Origin: Lachnospiraceae bacterium
Lineage (GTDB): Bacteria; Bacillota; Clostridia; Lachnospirales; Lachnospiraceae
Direction: 5' to 3'
Assembly: GCA_017479085.1 (NCBI GenBank)
Contig: JAFVCQ010000126.1
Span: 1-32,707 of the forward strand
DNA length: 32,707 bases
A program made the position numbers and the translations under genes. Below the pieces are notes generated by a model that searched no databases, was not told the origin of the DNA, and was given only the letters and a program-made list of their open reading frames with translations. The stretch's first letter is position 1, and every line of letters begins with the position of its first letter. Shown here one piece after another: positions 15,648 through 24,584 of the stretch.

Positions 15648-16862
15648 CTACTGCTCCTTGTGAAATCCATGTTTTACCTTAGACGCAGCACCCACGCACT
15701 TTTTGAAGAACTTATAGTTGATCAGTCTCTTGTAAAGCTGTAAATCATGCATTGCATTCTCAACATCCTTCGGTTCTCCAAACTTGCGGTATCTCTGGAG
15801 CTGGTTCTCCAAATCCTTGATCTGCTTTTTCTGTTGAAGTATCTGCCTCAAATCAATGTGGCACTCAATATGATAGCTGTGCAGAGTCTGTTTCATCGTC
15901 TTATTCTGCCACTCCATCAATTCCTGTTCGGTAAACTGTGTCCGCACAAGCTCGCTGGCCTTTCTCGTCTCCTGTTTTGCCTGACTGATAAAGTCAGAGA
16001 TCGTCTTCTCAAGCTGGGCGCGCACCGGCTTATAGTCCTCCGGATTCGCCGGCGGGTTCAGCATAAAATCTCTAAACTCTCCATTGATCACCTGATCCGG
16101 AAATGCCGTATGCATCCAATCCTTATATGGGGTAAACCGAACCGACCGAAAGCTTGGACGCACCAACAGGACAGGAGTTTCCAGAGCCAGACAAGGCAGG
16201 GCACAGTGCAGGCGGAAGGCCAATACACATTTTGCATTCTGGTATATATCCAGCATCTCCTCTACCTGTTTCTTCCGAACCTCCCATGTCAGGTTGGTGG
16301 ACGGTTCCTCCCGCGTGGGAGCGATCACCTTCACATCAATATCCGTTCCCTCGAGCTGCTTCCGGACAGCCCTCTCTAACTTCTTCCCTACATCCACAAG
16401 AACGATATATTCCCGCTCCGGCTTCCGGATCTCCCGTTTTGGCAAAGTCAATGTCACACAGCCGGAAAAATAGTTGGCAATCCCTCTCTCCTCCATCCGT
16501 TCCTGTGTATAATAATCCCGACAGCCAATCGGCTCATACTGCTTCAGATATTCATATCCCGGACCGGTCAAATACTCAAACTTAGATGGCATTCCCCGCG
16601 GTCTGCCTCTTTGAATATCATTATAATGAAAACCAATCCAAAGCGGATAGACATACTTAGACGGTGGCCAGTTACACTTCTGCCACATATACCATGCACT
16701 CATAATCGTTGCTACCGGCTCATCGTCCTCCGCCTCAAAGCTGTCCAGTTCCTCAATATCTACCATATAATCCACCGACGGCAGCCAGACACTCTCCGCA
16801 TAGGACTGTATATCATCCCCGATATTCTTTGTTGTTTTTCTCCATAAAACTCCGTACTTCAC
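15648..16862 (-). CDS. polysaccharide pyruvyl transferase family protein
   Basis: A 404-residue protein resembling the polysaccharide pyruvyl transferase family (GT-B-like fold), which adds ketal-linked pyruvate to cell-surface glycans. Supporting motifs: N-terminal KTTKNIGDDIQSYA, GCRDYYTQERMEERG in the middle and CVLAFRLHCALPCLALETPV, where the Arg-x-His pair is characteristic. The last 90 residues are rich in charged residues and Gln (about 315-365) with predicted coiled-coil character, an extension beyond the core. The start is GTG 16862 with AAGGAG seven bases before it. It appears to be a single-gene unit. Acceptor glycan unknown; no other capsule genes are adjacent. Confidence 0.7.
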   Translation of the reverse strand: MKYGVLWRKTTKNIGDDIQSYAESVWLPSVDYMVDIEELDSFEAEDDEPVATIMSAWYMWQKCNWPPSKYVYPLWIGFHYNDIQRGRPRGMPSKFEYLTGPGYEYLKQYEPIGCRDYYTQERMEERGIANYFSGCVTLTLPKREIRKPEREYIVLVDVGKKLERAVRKQLEGTDIDVKVIAPTREEPSTNLTWEVRKKQVEEMLDIYQNAKCVLAFRLHCALPCLALETPVLLVRPSFRSVRFTPYKDWMHTAFPDQVINGEFRDFMLNPPANPEDYKPVRAQLEKTISDFISQAKQETRKASELVRTQFTEQELMEWQNKTMKQTLHSYHIECHIDLRQILQQKKQIKDLENQLQRYRKFGEPKDVENAMHDLQLYKRLINYKFFKKCVGAASKVKHGFHKEQ

Positions 16863-16934
16863 ACATTCACTCCTTATACTTCAATCATTTCTAACCCATA
16901 GTATCTTCTCTATCTGTCAAAAAAATTCCAGCCA

Positions 16935-17047
16935 CTGTAACATCTTCCCAGCCAATTACTCTGAAACTCCAAGAAGTCGAGCCCAAAGGGCGGTGACGGA
17001 TTGGCTAAGTTGCTGATACACCACCGTTTGCTTCCAAATTGTTACAG
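16935..17047. repeat. 113 bp nested inverted-repeat structure, non-coding
   Basis: The gene-free stretch 16863-17160 contains outer arms CTGTAACA (16935) and TGTTACAG (17040), inner arms AGCCAAT (16950) and ATTGGCT (17000), and a central GCCC-AAA-GGGC hairpin. CGGTG (16991) can alternatively pair with CACCG (17022). It has no ORF. It may be a small mobile element remnant or a structured RNA. Confidence 0.45.
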
Positions 17048-17160
17048 TTCCATACATATTATCTCCAGTATATGTAATTTGTGAAAAAAAATCAAGTATT
17101 TCATTCATTGAAAAATATATATCATCAGACGACTGTTTACTGGTAAAAGTTCAGTCTGTG

Positions 17161-17796
17161 TCACAGAAAGCCCATGATATCCTCTGCCTTGTATGCAAGA
17201 TAGGTCGCACCGGCCAGCTCTTCCGCTTCACCATATCCATACAGTACACCGATCGAATCCATTCCGGTCGCTTTTGCACCGGATATATCGTACTCCCTGT
17301 CCCCGATCATCACCGCTGAGGTTACATCCTGAATGTCACACTGGTCTATGGCATATTTTATGATATCCTCTTTTCGGCACCGGCTCCCATCCATTGTGGC
17401 ACCAGCCACGAAATCAAAATAGGAATCCAGATGAAAGTGCTTCAAAATCTCCACCGAAAAGAGCTCCGGCTTGGAAGTAGCAAGGATGATGTTTCTTCCG
17501 GATGCTTTGATCTCCTTCAGCAATGCATCCATTCCCGGATACACCACATTCTCATATATTCCCTTTTCCTTATAATATTCCCGGTAATATGTAACCGCAC
17601 GTTCACATTGTTCCGGATCAAACTGATAGAAGCTTGCAAACGATTCCGGAAGAGGAGGCCCAATGAATTTGTAAAGCGAGGCCGGGTCTGTGACCTTAAT
17701 ATTGAACTTTTCCAAAGCATACATGACGGAATTGGTAATCCCCACTCCCGGATCTGTGACGGTACCATCCAGATCAAATAGAATATTCTGATACAT
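17161..17796 (-). CDS. HAD family hydrolase (phosphoglycolate phosphatase-like)
   Basis: Haloacid dehalogenase-type phosphatase, 211 residues, of the Gph/PpaX group. Motif I ILFDLDGTVTDPG holds the nucleophile Asp and general acid, motif II is IILATSKP, motif III is the lysine near CRKEDII, and motif IV is VMIGDREYDISGAKATG. The helical cap between motifs I and II (residues about 15-85) marks cap class C1. GGTGGAGGG precedes the ATG. Substrate cannot be fixed from sequence; phosphoglycolate, pyrophosphate or a nucleotide are possible. The 244 bases upstream contain no gene. Confidence 0.9.
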   Translation of the reverse strand: MYQNILFDLDGTVTDPGVGITNSVMYALEKFNIKVTDPASLYKFIGPPLPESFASFYQFDPEQCERAVTYYREYYKEKGIYENVVYPGMDALLKEIKASGRNIILATSKPELFSVEILKHFHLDSYFDFVAGATMDGSRCRKEDIIKYAIDQCDIQDVTSAVMIGDREYDISGAKATGMDSIGVLYGYGEAEELAGATYLAYKAEDIMGFL

Positions 17797-17999
17797 ATGT
17801 GCCCTCCACCTTTTTGATTTGATTTTTGTGATATCTTATCTCTTGTCGAATTGAATATAAACAGGTCAACCTATCCCATAATTCATATATTTTAAGAGAA
17901 TTCAGACGATATTTGCGCAGCATTCGATTATACAGAATCCCATTCATAATCACATTTTTCAAGGCAAATTTTCCGTTGTTTTTCCCTCTACAAACCACA

Positions 18000-18024
18000 A
18001 ATCCCCACCATTTGGATGGGGATT
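18000..18024. terminator. hairpin after copA
   Basis: AATCCCC and GGGGATT arms around an 11-base interior with partial pairing, 17 bases after the copA stop codon. It is followed on the minus strand by TGTGGTTTG, so the U-tract is poor. Confidence 0.5.
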
Positions 18025-18040
18025 CTTATTCGGGAACACA

Positions 18041-18253
18041 TTAACCTTCCATTGACACTACCGTATAATCCTTGTCCTCGACCGTTTTCTTTAATTGGTC
18101 ATCTCCGATCTCATGCTCCAGCTTCACAATCGCTGTCCCTGTTTCGTGACTGACCACTGCCTCCGTTACACCATCCAATGCTTCCAGAGCCTTCTTCACC
18201 GTAGCTTCACAGTGTCCACACATCATTCCCTCAATTTTCATTGTTTTTTCCAT
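18041..18253 (-). CDS. possible internal start giving a free CopZ-like copper chaperone
   Basis: Within copA and in the same frame, ATG 18253 is preceded by GAGG with eight bases spacing. Initiation there would yield a 70-residue protein with one metal-binding motif (GMMCGHC), the normal size of CopZ. E. coli makes a chaperone from copA by ribosomal frameshifting, so dual output has precedent, but the mechanism here would differ. Only the sequence arrangement is seen; expression is inferred. Confidence 0.3.
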   Translation of the reverse strand: MEKTMKIEGMMCGHCEATVKKALEALDGVTEAVVSHETGTAIVKLEHEIGDDQLKKTVEDKDYTVVSMEG

Positions 18254-20656
18254 GTTCCATTCCTCACTTTGCTTATGATTTTGACCGTCATCAGACGGAT
18301 CCTGACTACTTATTGGTTCTCTCTGAAGCAGAGAGCGCAGGGCATCCACTTCCGTATCTCCACGAAGAGATGCCTTAAGCGGTTTATCTTTGCCGGAATC
18401 ATACACCTTGCAGAGATTCAACCGCAGAGCATTACTTACCACACAGAAGCTGCTCAGGCTCATGGCAGCCGCTCCGAACATCGGATTCAACTGCCAGCCA
18501 AAAAACGGAATCCACACTCCGGCAGCCAACGGTATACCTATGATATTATAGAGAAAGGCCCAAAACAGATTTTCGTGAATATTTTTCAGGGTAGCCCGGC
18601 TCAAACGAATCGCCGCCGGTACATCCCTTAACCTGCTGTGCATCAATACCACATCTGCCGCATCCAACGCAACATCGGTTCCGGCTCCAATCGCAATCCC
18701 CAGATCCGCCCTGGTCAAAGCCGGTGCATCATTGATTCCGTCTCCCACCATCGCAACCCTTCCCTGCTGCTTCAGTGTCCGGATCACCCGTTCCTTCCCC
18801 TCCGGCAGAACTCCGGCGATGACTTCATCTACCCCCGTCTGCTGCCCGATCGCTCTTGCTGTCCGCTCATTATCTCCGGTCAGCATAACGACATGAATTC
18901 CCATTTGCTTCAGCTCTTCGACTGCCTCACTGCTGTCCGGCTTGATTACATCCGCCACCGCAAGCATACCAACCAGTTTGCCATCCTGCGCAAAAAACAG
19001 TGGTGTCTTTCCCTCTCCGGCCAACCGCTCGGATTCCCGCTTTATATCCGGAGGAACCTGTGCCCGTGTATGGATAAATGCATAACTGCCACCAACAAGG
19101 TCTTTGCCCTGCCAGACAGCCGACAGACCATTGCCCGGAAGTGCCTGAAAATCCGATACATCCTGTACCTGTTCCAATTCAGGTCTCTGCTTTGCATATT
19201 CGATCACTGCTTTTGCCAGCGGATGCTCGCTTTTTTTCTCCAAAGCATATGCCATCCGGAGAAATTCCTCTTCCGAAGCCTCCCCCGGCAAAATATCTGT
19301 CACCTCCGGCATTCCACAGGTAATCGTCCCTGTTTTATCCAAAGCGACAATCTGTACCTTTCCGGCCTCCTCCAGTGATATCGCAGTCTTAAATAGAATA
19401 CCATGCCGCGCGCCTACTCCGTTTCCTACCATAATGGCAACCGGAGTGGCCAATCCTAATGCGCAGGGACAACTGATCACCAAAACCGAAATCCCTCTTG
19501 CAAGCGCATACCCCACGCTCTGCCCTGCCAGCAGCCACACTGCGGTCGTAACAATCGCAATTCCTATGACGGCCGGGACAAACACTCCCGATACCCGGTC
19601 TGCCACTTTGGCAATCGGTGCTTTCGTCGCCGCCGCATCGCTTACCAACTGAATAATCTGAGACAGAGTGGTATCCTCGCCCACACGGGTCGCCTCGCAT
19701 TTGAGAAAACCGGATTGATTGAGTGTAGCCGCCGATACCGTATCGCCCTTTGCCTTATCCACCGGTATACTCTCGCCGGTTAGTGCTGCCTCATTGACTG
19801 CACTGTTTCCCTCCAAGACAATGCCATCCACAGGTATATTCTCACCTGGACGGACGATAAACAGATCGCCTCGCTGTACTTGGGAAATATTCACTTCTGT
19901 CTCCACTCCATCCCTCAACAGAACCGCCGTTTGGGGTGCCAGCCGCATCAGGCTCTTCAAGGCATCTGTCGTCCTGCCCTTCGACCGGGCCTCTAACATC
20001 TTTCCCACGGTAATCAGGGTCAGAATCATAGCCGCTGATTCAAAGTAGAACGCATGCATATAGGACATGACTGCCTCAGCATCACCTCTTACCTGCGCGT
20101 CGGTCATGGCAAACAATACACAGGTACTGTACACGAAGGCGGCTCCACTGCCAAGTGCCACCAGCGTATCCATATTCGGCGCGTGGTGAATCAGACTTTT
20201 ACAGCCGCTCACAAAGAACCTCTGATTGATCACCATCACAATTCCGGCAAGGAGAAGCTGTGTCAGTCCCATTGCCACATGATTGTCCTTATAAAAGGCC
20301 GGAAGCGGCCAGCCCCACATCATATGCCCCATAGAAATATACATCAGCACCAATAAAAAAACAATAGAACCACATAGTCTTCTCTTTAACACCGGAATCC
20401 CGGTATCTTCCAAGGTATCTTCATCGTTCCCGGCATCCGGTCTGCCGGATGCCGACCTTGTCTTCCATGCAGCTCCATACCCTGCTCTCTCCACTGCTTC
20501 GATAATGGCGGTCGGCTGCGCTGTTCCCTCAACGCCCATGGAATTTGTCAGCAGGCTGACGGAGCAGGAGGTCACACCCTCCACTCCGGATACTGCTTTC
20601 TCCACTCTGGCACTGCAGGCTGCACAGCTCATACCGGTTACACTATACTGCTCCAT
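18041..20656 (-). CDS. copA: copper-exporting P-type ATPase CopA
   Basis: P1B-type copper(I) exporter, 871 residues. The N-terminal metal-binding domain has GMSCAACS (Cys11, Cys14). The core has phosphatase motif TGES, membrane copper site SCPCALGLATP, phosphorylation motif DKTGT, SEHPLA and GDGINDAP. After the last helices and a linker of about 80 residues there is a second, C-terminal metal-binding domain, GMMCGHCEATVKKAL. That domain is the size of a free CopZ chaperone and is preceded by its own ribosome site (see 18041-18253). GGAGGAAGC precedes the start. A CsoR-type operator between -35 and -10 predicts copper induction. trxB lies upstream. Confidence 0.96.
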   Translation of the reverse strand: MEQYSVTGMSCAACSARVEKAVSGVEGVTSCSVSLLTNSMGVEGTAQPTAIIEAVERAGYGAAWKTRSASGRPDAGNDEDTLEDTGIPVLKRRLCGSIVFLLVLMYISMGHMMWGWPLPAFYKDNHVAMGLTQLLLAGIVMVINQRFFVSGCKSLIHHAPNMDTLVALGSGAAFVYSTCVLFAMTDAQVRGDAEAVMSYMHAFYFESAAMILTLITVGKMLEARSKGRTTDALKSLMRLAPQTAVLLRDGVETEVNISQVQRGDLFIVRPGENIPVDGIVLEGNSAVNEAALTGESIPVDKAKGDTVSAATLNQSGFLKCEATRVGEDTTLSQIIQLVSDAAATKAPIAKVADRVSGVFVPAVIGIAIVTTAVWLLAGQSVGYALARGISVLVISCPCALGLATPVAIMVGNGVGARHGILFKTAISLEEAGKVQIVALDKTGTITCGMPEVTDILPGEASEEEFLRMAYALEKKSEHPLAKAVIEYAKQRPELEQVQDVSDFQALPGNGLSAVWQGKDLVGGSYAFIHTRAQVPPDIKRESERLAGEGKTPLFFAQDGKLVGMLAVADVIKPDSSEAVEELKQMGIHVVMLTGDNERTARAIGQQTGVDEVIAGVLPEGKERVIRTLKQQGRVAMVGDGINDAPALTRADLGIAIGAGTDVALDAADVVLMHSRLRDVPAAIRLSRATLKNIHENLFWAFLYNIIGIPLAAGVWIPFFGWQLNPMFGAAAMSLSSFCVVSNALRLNLCKVYDSGKDKPLKASLRGDTEVDALRSLLQREPISSQDPSDDGQNHKQSEEWNMEKTMKIEGMMCGHCEATVKKALEALDGVTEAVVSHETGTAIVKLEHEIGDDQLKKTVEDKDYTVVSMEG

Positions 20657-20711
20657 GCTTCCTCCTCAAACCAATTCTGCTACAGAATCCTGCCTCATCT
20701 GTGTCCCATAC

Positions 20712-20740
20712 ATTATATACCCCCTTGGGGTATTTTGCAA
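20712..20740 (-). promoter_or_regulatory. copA promoter
   Basis: On the minus strand TTGCAA (20740-20735), 17 bases, then consensus TATAAT (20717-20712). It lies directly after the trxB stop. Confidence 0.8.
20717..20733. promoter_or_regulatory. CsoR-type copper operator
   Basis: ATACCCC-CTT-GGGGTAT, a 17 bp G/C-box palindrome filling the spacer between -35 and -10 of the copA promoter. It matches the known style of CsoR sites (TACCC...GGGTA). CsoR releases DNA when it binds copper(I). A csoR gene is not in the window. Confidence 0.8.
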
Positions 20741-20754
20741 TCCCCCACAGGATT

Positions 20755-21651
20755 TTATAATCGAATATACTGCTCAGCTGAGGTTATCGCGTTGGCCCCA
20801 TCGGATACCGCTGTGACAATCTGCCGAAGCTGTTTGGTGCGGACATCACCGGCCGCAAAAAAGCCCGGCGCAGTCGTCCGGCCGGTTTCGTCTGCTATGA
20901 TATATCCACCCGGATCAAGCTCCACCACACCGCTTACCGGATCGGTCATAGGAATCATCCCGACTGCAATAAAAATACCATCTACCGAAAGTGACCTTCC
21001 ATCCTCGAGTACGAGTTCTGTCACTTTTGTTTCTCCATTGATCTTGTGCGGTTTTGCCTCCAACACAAATTCTACATTGCTCTTGTCACGCAGCTTCTCC
21101 ACGGTATGGGCAGACCCCCGGAATTCCTTTCTGCGATGTACCAGATACACCGTTTCGCAGAGATCGGACAGATAAAGCGCATCGTCCAGCGCAGTATCCC
21201 CGCCGCCAACGACCACAGTCTTTTTCCCCTTAAAGAAAGCTCCGTCACAGGTGGCACAGTATGACACACCCTTACCGGCAAATGTCTCCTCACCTTCCAC
21301 ACCTGCATGCCGGTGTACGGCCCCCGCCGCATAGATGACGGTCCGGCTTTCCAAAACATCTCCATTCTTAAGGGCAACCTTCCAATTGCCATTCTCCGAC
21401 GTGAACTGTACTGCCTCTCCGTCCTTGAATTCCACTCCCAGACTCACCGCATGCTGTCTGAATTTTTCTCCCAGATCATAACCGTTCATACCGGCCAGAC
21501 CGAGATAATTGTCCACCTGATTACTCTCCGCTACCTGCCCCGTTCCGGAATATACCTTTTCGATCACGCTCACACTCAGATTTGCTCGTTTTGCATATAC
21601 AGCCGCAGATAACCCTGCCGGCCCGCTCCCGATTATCAGTACATCTAACAT
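20755..21651 (-). CDS. trxB: thioredoxin reductase (NAD(P)H), TrxB-like
   Basis: Flavoenzyme of 298 residues that reduces thioredoxin or a related partner. FAD-binding GSGPAG is at 8-13, redox-active Cys132-Ala-Thr-Cys135 followed by Asp-Gly, NAD(P)-binding GGGDTA near 149-154, and the HRRKEFR stretch typical of NADPH use. The C-terminal FAD motif is FFAAGDVR. AAGGAG precedes the ATG, and an extended -10 promoter lies 30 bases upstream. It sits between the sulfur/encapsulin operon and copA; a role in thiol balance for either is plausible but not shown. No trxA is adjacent. Confidence 0.93.
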   Translation of the reverse strand: MLDVLIIGSGPAGLSAAVYAKRANLSVSVIEKVYSGTGQVAESNQVDNYLGLAGMNGYDLGEKFRQHAVSLGVEFKDGEAVQFTSENGNWKVALKNGDVLESRTVIYAAGAVHRHAGVEGEETFAGKGVSYCATCDGAFFKGKKTVVVGGGDTALDDALYLSDLCETVYLVHRRKEFRGSAHTVEKLRDKSNVEFVLEAKPHKINGETKVTELVLEDGRSLSVDGIFIAVGMIPMTDPVSGVVELDPGGYIIADETGRTTAPGFFAAGDVRTKQLRQIVTAVSDGANAITSAEQYIRL

Positions 21652-21680
21652 ATTTTTTCTCCTTCTCTTCTTTTTTACAG

Positions 21681-21689
21681 ATTATATCA
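21681..21689 (-). promoter_or_regulatory. extended -10 promoter for trxB
   Basis: TG-A-TATAAT on the minus strand, 30 bases before the trxB start; the -35 (TGTATA at 17 bases) is poor, as is common with extended -10 promoters. Confidence 0.55.
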
Positions 21690-21715
21690 CAAAAACCATT
21701 TATTATACAGACACT

Positions 21716-21754
21716 TTAAAAAGAGCCATCACACGTCTCTCCATGTGACAGCTC
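21716..21754 (-). terminator. terminator of the encapsulin/cysteine operon
   Basis: A 13 bp stem (GAGCTGTCACATG with CGTGTGATGGCTC, including G-T pairs) with a six-base loop, followed by TTTTTAAA on the minus strand, 38 bases after the cysE stop. A smaller CACCC/GGGTG hairpin precedes it at 21764-21780. Confidence 0.85.
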
Positions 21755-21791
21755 ATGAAATGACACCCTGTAAATGGGTGAAATCATATTG

Positions 21792-22751
21792 TTATATGGT
21801 ATAGTACCATGCCTCATCCTGCTCTAAGTCATTTTTCAGAACCGGCTCTTTGCGTCCATACTTAAATTGCAATTCTTGATTCTTAATGCTGACTCTCGTT
21901 CCCTCCTGAATCGACTTTGTGATAAATGCATTACTGCCAATCACTGCATTTTTGCCGATTACCGTTTCACCGCCCAGAATAGATGCACCGGAATAGATCG
22001 TCACATTGTCTTCGATGGTCGGATGACGCTTCACACTCTTTAACCTCTGTCCACCTCTGGTGGAGAGCGCTCCCAATGTAACTCCCTGATAAATCTTCAC
22101 ATGCTCTCCAATAATGGTAGATTCTCCAATCACGATACCTGTGCCATGATCAATGAAAAAATATTTTCCAATCGTCGCACCAGGATGAATATCAATTCCC
22201 GTCCGACTATGCGCATACTCTGTCATGATTCTTGGAATCAGCGGTACCTCTAACAGATACAGCTCATGGGCGATTCGATTGATCGTGGTAGCCAGTTGTC
22301 CCGGATAAGATAAAATGATCTCATCCCTATAATAGGCAGCCGGATCTCCGTCATATGCCGCTTCCAGATCGGTTTCCAGATACGCCCGAATCTCCGGTAT
22401 CTTCTTGAAAAATGCGACAGAAAGGGTCTGTGCCTCTGCCTCTACGTCCGTTTCCTCTGCCTGCTCGAATTCTGTCCGAAACCGCAGGGCAACCGTTATC
22501 TGTTTATTCAGATTGTACATCACATCTTCAATCAAGAGAGATAAATTGTTATTGGCCGTATAGATCCGGTAGGATTTATCCCAAAAATATCCCGGGTACA
22601 CAATCTTTAACAGCTTATGCACAATATCCACCACGACATCCTTATCCGGTTGATGAAACAAATCGATCTTATCAATGGCCCTTCCATTCTTATAATCCTC
22701 CAGTATGTCAGAAACAATACTGCTAATCTCATTTTCAATCACATTTCCCAT
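21792..22751 (-). CDS. cysE: serine O-acetyltransferase
   Basis: Makes O-acetylserine, the carbon skeleton for cysteine, from serine and acetyl-CoA. The 319-residue protein has an alpha-helical N-terminal half and a C-terminal left-handed beta-helix of hexapeptide repeats: IDIHPGATIGKYFFIDHGTGIVIGES, then VKIYQGVTLGALS, with the catalytic Asp-His and His expected there. It belongs to the longer serine acetyltransferase type often found beside Family 2A encapsulins. AGGAGGG precedes the ATG. It is the last gene of the operon, 75 bases after the desulfurase and 38 bases before the terminator. The product would feed the cysteine synthase encoded at the operon start. Confidence 0.92.
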   Translation of the reverse strand: MGNVIENEISSIVSDILEDYKNGRAIDKIDLFHQPDKDVVVDIVHKLLKIVYPGYFWDKSYRIYTANNNLSLLIEDVMYNLNKQITVALRFRTEFEQAEETDVEAEAQTLSVAFFKKIPEIRAYLETDLEAAYDGDPAAYYRDEIILSYPGQLATTINRIAHELYLLEVPLIPRIMTEYAHSRTGIDIHPGATIGKYFFIDHGTGIVIGESTIIGEHVKIYQGVTLGALSTRGGQRLKSVKRHPTIEDNVTIYSGASILGGETVIGKNAVIGSNAFITKSIQEGTRVSIKNQELQFKYGRKEPVLKNDLEQDEAWYYTI

Positions 22752-22826
22752 TACCTTACCCTCCTAAATCATGACCGCAGGATTCATGCAATGCTACCTC
22801 ACACTATGCGGCTATTCTTAGCTTCT

Positions 22827-24584
22827 TCACACCAGTGTCCGGATTGCCTTCACCAATGCGTCAATATCCTCCGGTGAGTTGTATAGCGCAAGCGTCGGCC
22901 GCACTACGCTCTCCAGACCAAAATGTCTAAGAATCGGCTGTGCACAGTGATGCCCCACTCTGACTGCGATCCCATACTCATCCAATCGCTTTCCAACTGC
23001 CTCATCCGATACTCCATCCAGCTTAAAGGACAATGCGCTCGCTTTGTTGGCCGCGGTTCCCACCAGATGCAGTCCCGGAATCTTCTTCATCTCCTTTGTG
23101 GCATACAAGAGCAGTTCATGCTCGTGCGCATTCACCGCCGGCATACCAATCCGGTTCAGATAATCCAGCGCAGCACCCATGCCCACCGCATCTGCAATGC
23201 TTCCGGTTCCTGCCTCAAACTTATTCGGTGCCGGATTGTACAGAGTACGCTCAAAGGTCACATCTGCGATCATATTCCCGCCGCCGTGATACGGTCTGGC
23301 ATCCTCCAGCAGCTCTTTCTTGCCATACACTGCGCCGATTCCTGTCGGAGCAAAGATCTTATGTCCGGAAAAGACAAAGAAATCTGCATCCAGCGTCGTC
23401 ACATTGATCGGAATATGGGCAACCGACTGTGCGCCATCAATCAGAATCCGCACACCGTGCCGATGGGCAATCGCAACCAGCTCTGCCACCGGCGTAACCG
23501 TCCCTAATGCATTCGATACATGCGTTGCCGACACAAATTTGGTACGCTTTGTAAACAGCTTCTCATATTCGGATAAAATAATCTGCCCGCTTTCATCCAC
23601 AGGCACTACCTTGAGTACCGCACCTGTCTCCTGTGCCACCAACTGCCACGGAACGATATTGGCGTGATGCTCCAATAAAGTTACAATGATCTCGTCACCA
23701 TGACTTAAATACTGCTTCACATACGCATGTGCCACCAGATTGATACCCTCCGTGGTACCACGCACAAAAATAATATTGTCCTTATTACCTGCCCCAATAA
23801 AATCCGCTACCGTCTGTCTGGCAGCCTCATAGGCATCTGTCGAGCGGGCGGCTAATGCATGAGCTCCCCGATGTACGTTAGAGTTTTCATGTTCATAATA
23901 ATGTGTAAGACGGTCGATCACCGCCTTAGGCCGCTGGGTGGTCGCACCATTGTCCAGCCACACGAGATCATGTCCATTTACCTTTTCCGATAAGATTGGG
24001 AAATCACTGCGGATCTGCTCTAAGGTCTTGCTGCCCACCATAATCCTGCTGTTGTGCTTCTGCCCTGCCGGATCCGCCTGTACCGGACGAACCGCATCTC
24101 CGGTCTGTGCCGCATCCTTCGAAACCACAACCGGAGCATAATACCCCGAGGCAGCTTCTTTCTCTGTCTGTTTTTGTTCGATTCCACTCAGACTCAGAAG
24201 CTCTCCGACCAGATTCTCATACTCTGCTTCTGCCAACCCATATTGCAGCACGTTCGTCCGGACTGTCTGATCCGGCAAACCACTATACTGTGGTGCGGCG
24301 TGACCGGAAGCAGTCTCCGCAGTCGTATTGAACTGCGGTGCAGTATAACCGGGAACCACATTCACGGCATCCCCATATTGCGATGCTGCAGATTCATATC
24401 CCGACCATACACTTCCCGCCTTCTCAGCCATATCCGAAAATACGGTGGTGTCTCCATTTTGAATTAGTTCATCAATCCCGCCTATACAGCGCTGCTCATC
24501 GAATTCTGGAAAATAGGCACCTGCCAGAGCCGCCAGTTCCTCCTCTGTCGGCAGCCCTCCATGCCATGCCTGATTAGTAATCAT
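22827..24584 (-). CDS. cysteine desulfurase (SufS-like), encapsulin cargo with long N-terminal extension
   Basis: PLP enzyme that converts cysteine to alanine and a protein persulfide. The catalytic part (about 185-585) is SufS/CsdA-like: SNVHRGAHALAARST, PLP lysine in FSGHK (Lys409) and RVGHHCAQP with active Cys547. Residues 1 to about 180 are extra: low-complexity, rich in Ala, Gly, Gln and Thr, with a hydrophobic patch PTEEELAALAGAYFPEF at 12-28 and repeated APQF/APQY elements. Family 2A encapsulin cargo desulfurases carry such disordered N-terminal domains that direct loading into the shell. The start overlaps the end of the shell gene by 11 bases; ATG 24584 is preferred over GTG 24593 because AGGTGA is better spaced. 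Confidence 0.93.
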   Translation of the reverse strand: MITNQAWHGGLPTEEELAALAGAYFPEFDEQRCIGGIDELIQNGDTTVFSDMAEKAGSVWSGYESAASQYGDAVNVVPGYTAPQFNTTAETASGHAAPQYSGLPDQTVRTNVLQYGLAEAEYENLVGELLSLSGIEQKQTEKEAASGYYAPVVVSKDAAQTGDAVRPVQADPAGQKHNSRIMVGSKTLEQIRSDFPILSEKVNGHDLVWLDNGATTQRPKAVIDRLTHYYEHENSNVHRGAHALAARSTDAYEAARQTVADFIGAGNKDNIIFVRGTTEGINLVAHAYVKQYLSHGDEIIVTLLEHHANIVPWQLVAQETGAVLKVVPVDESGQIILSEYEKLFTKRTKFVSATHVSNALGTVTPVAELVAIAHRHGVRILIDGAQSVAHIPINVTTLDADFFVFSGHKIFAPTGIGAVYGKKELLEDARPYHGGGNMIADVTFERTLYNPAPNKFEAGTGSIADAVGMGAALDYLNRIGMPAVNAHEHELLLYATKEMKKIPGLHLVGTAANKASALSFKLDGVSDEAVGKRLDEYGIAVRVGHHCAQPILRHFGLESVVRPTLALYNSPEDIDALVKAIRTLV

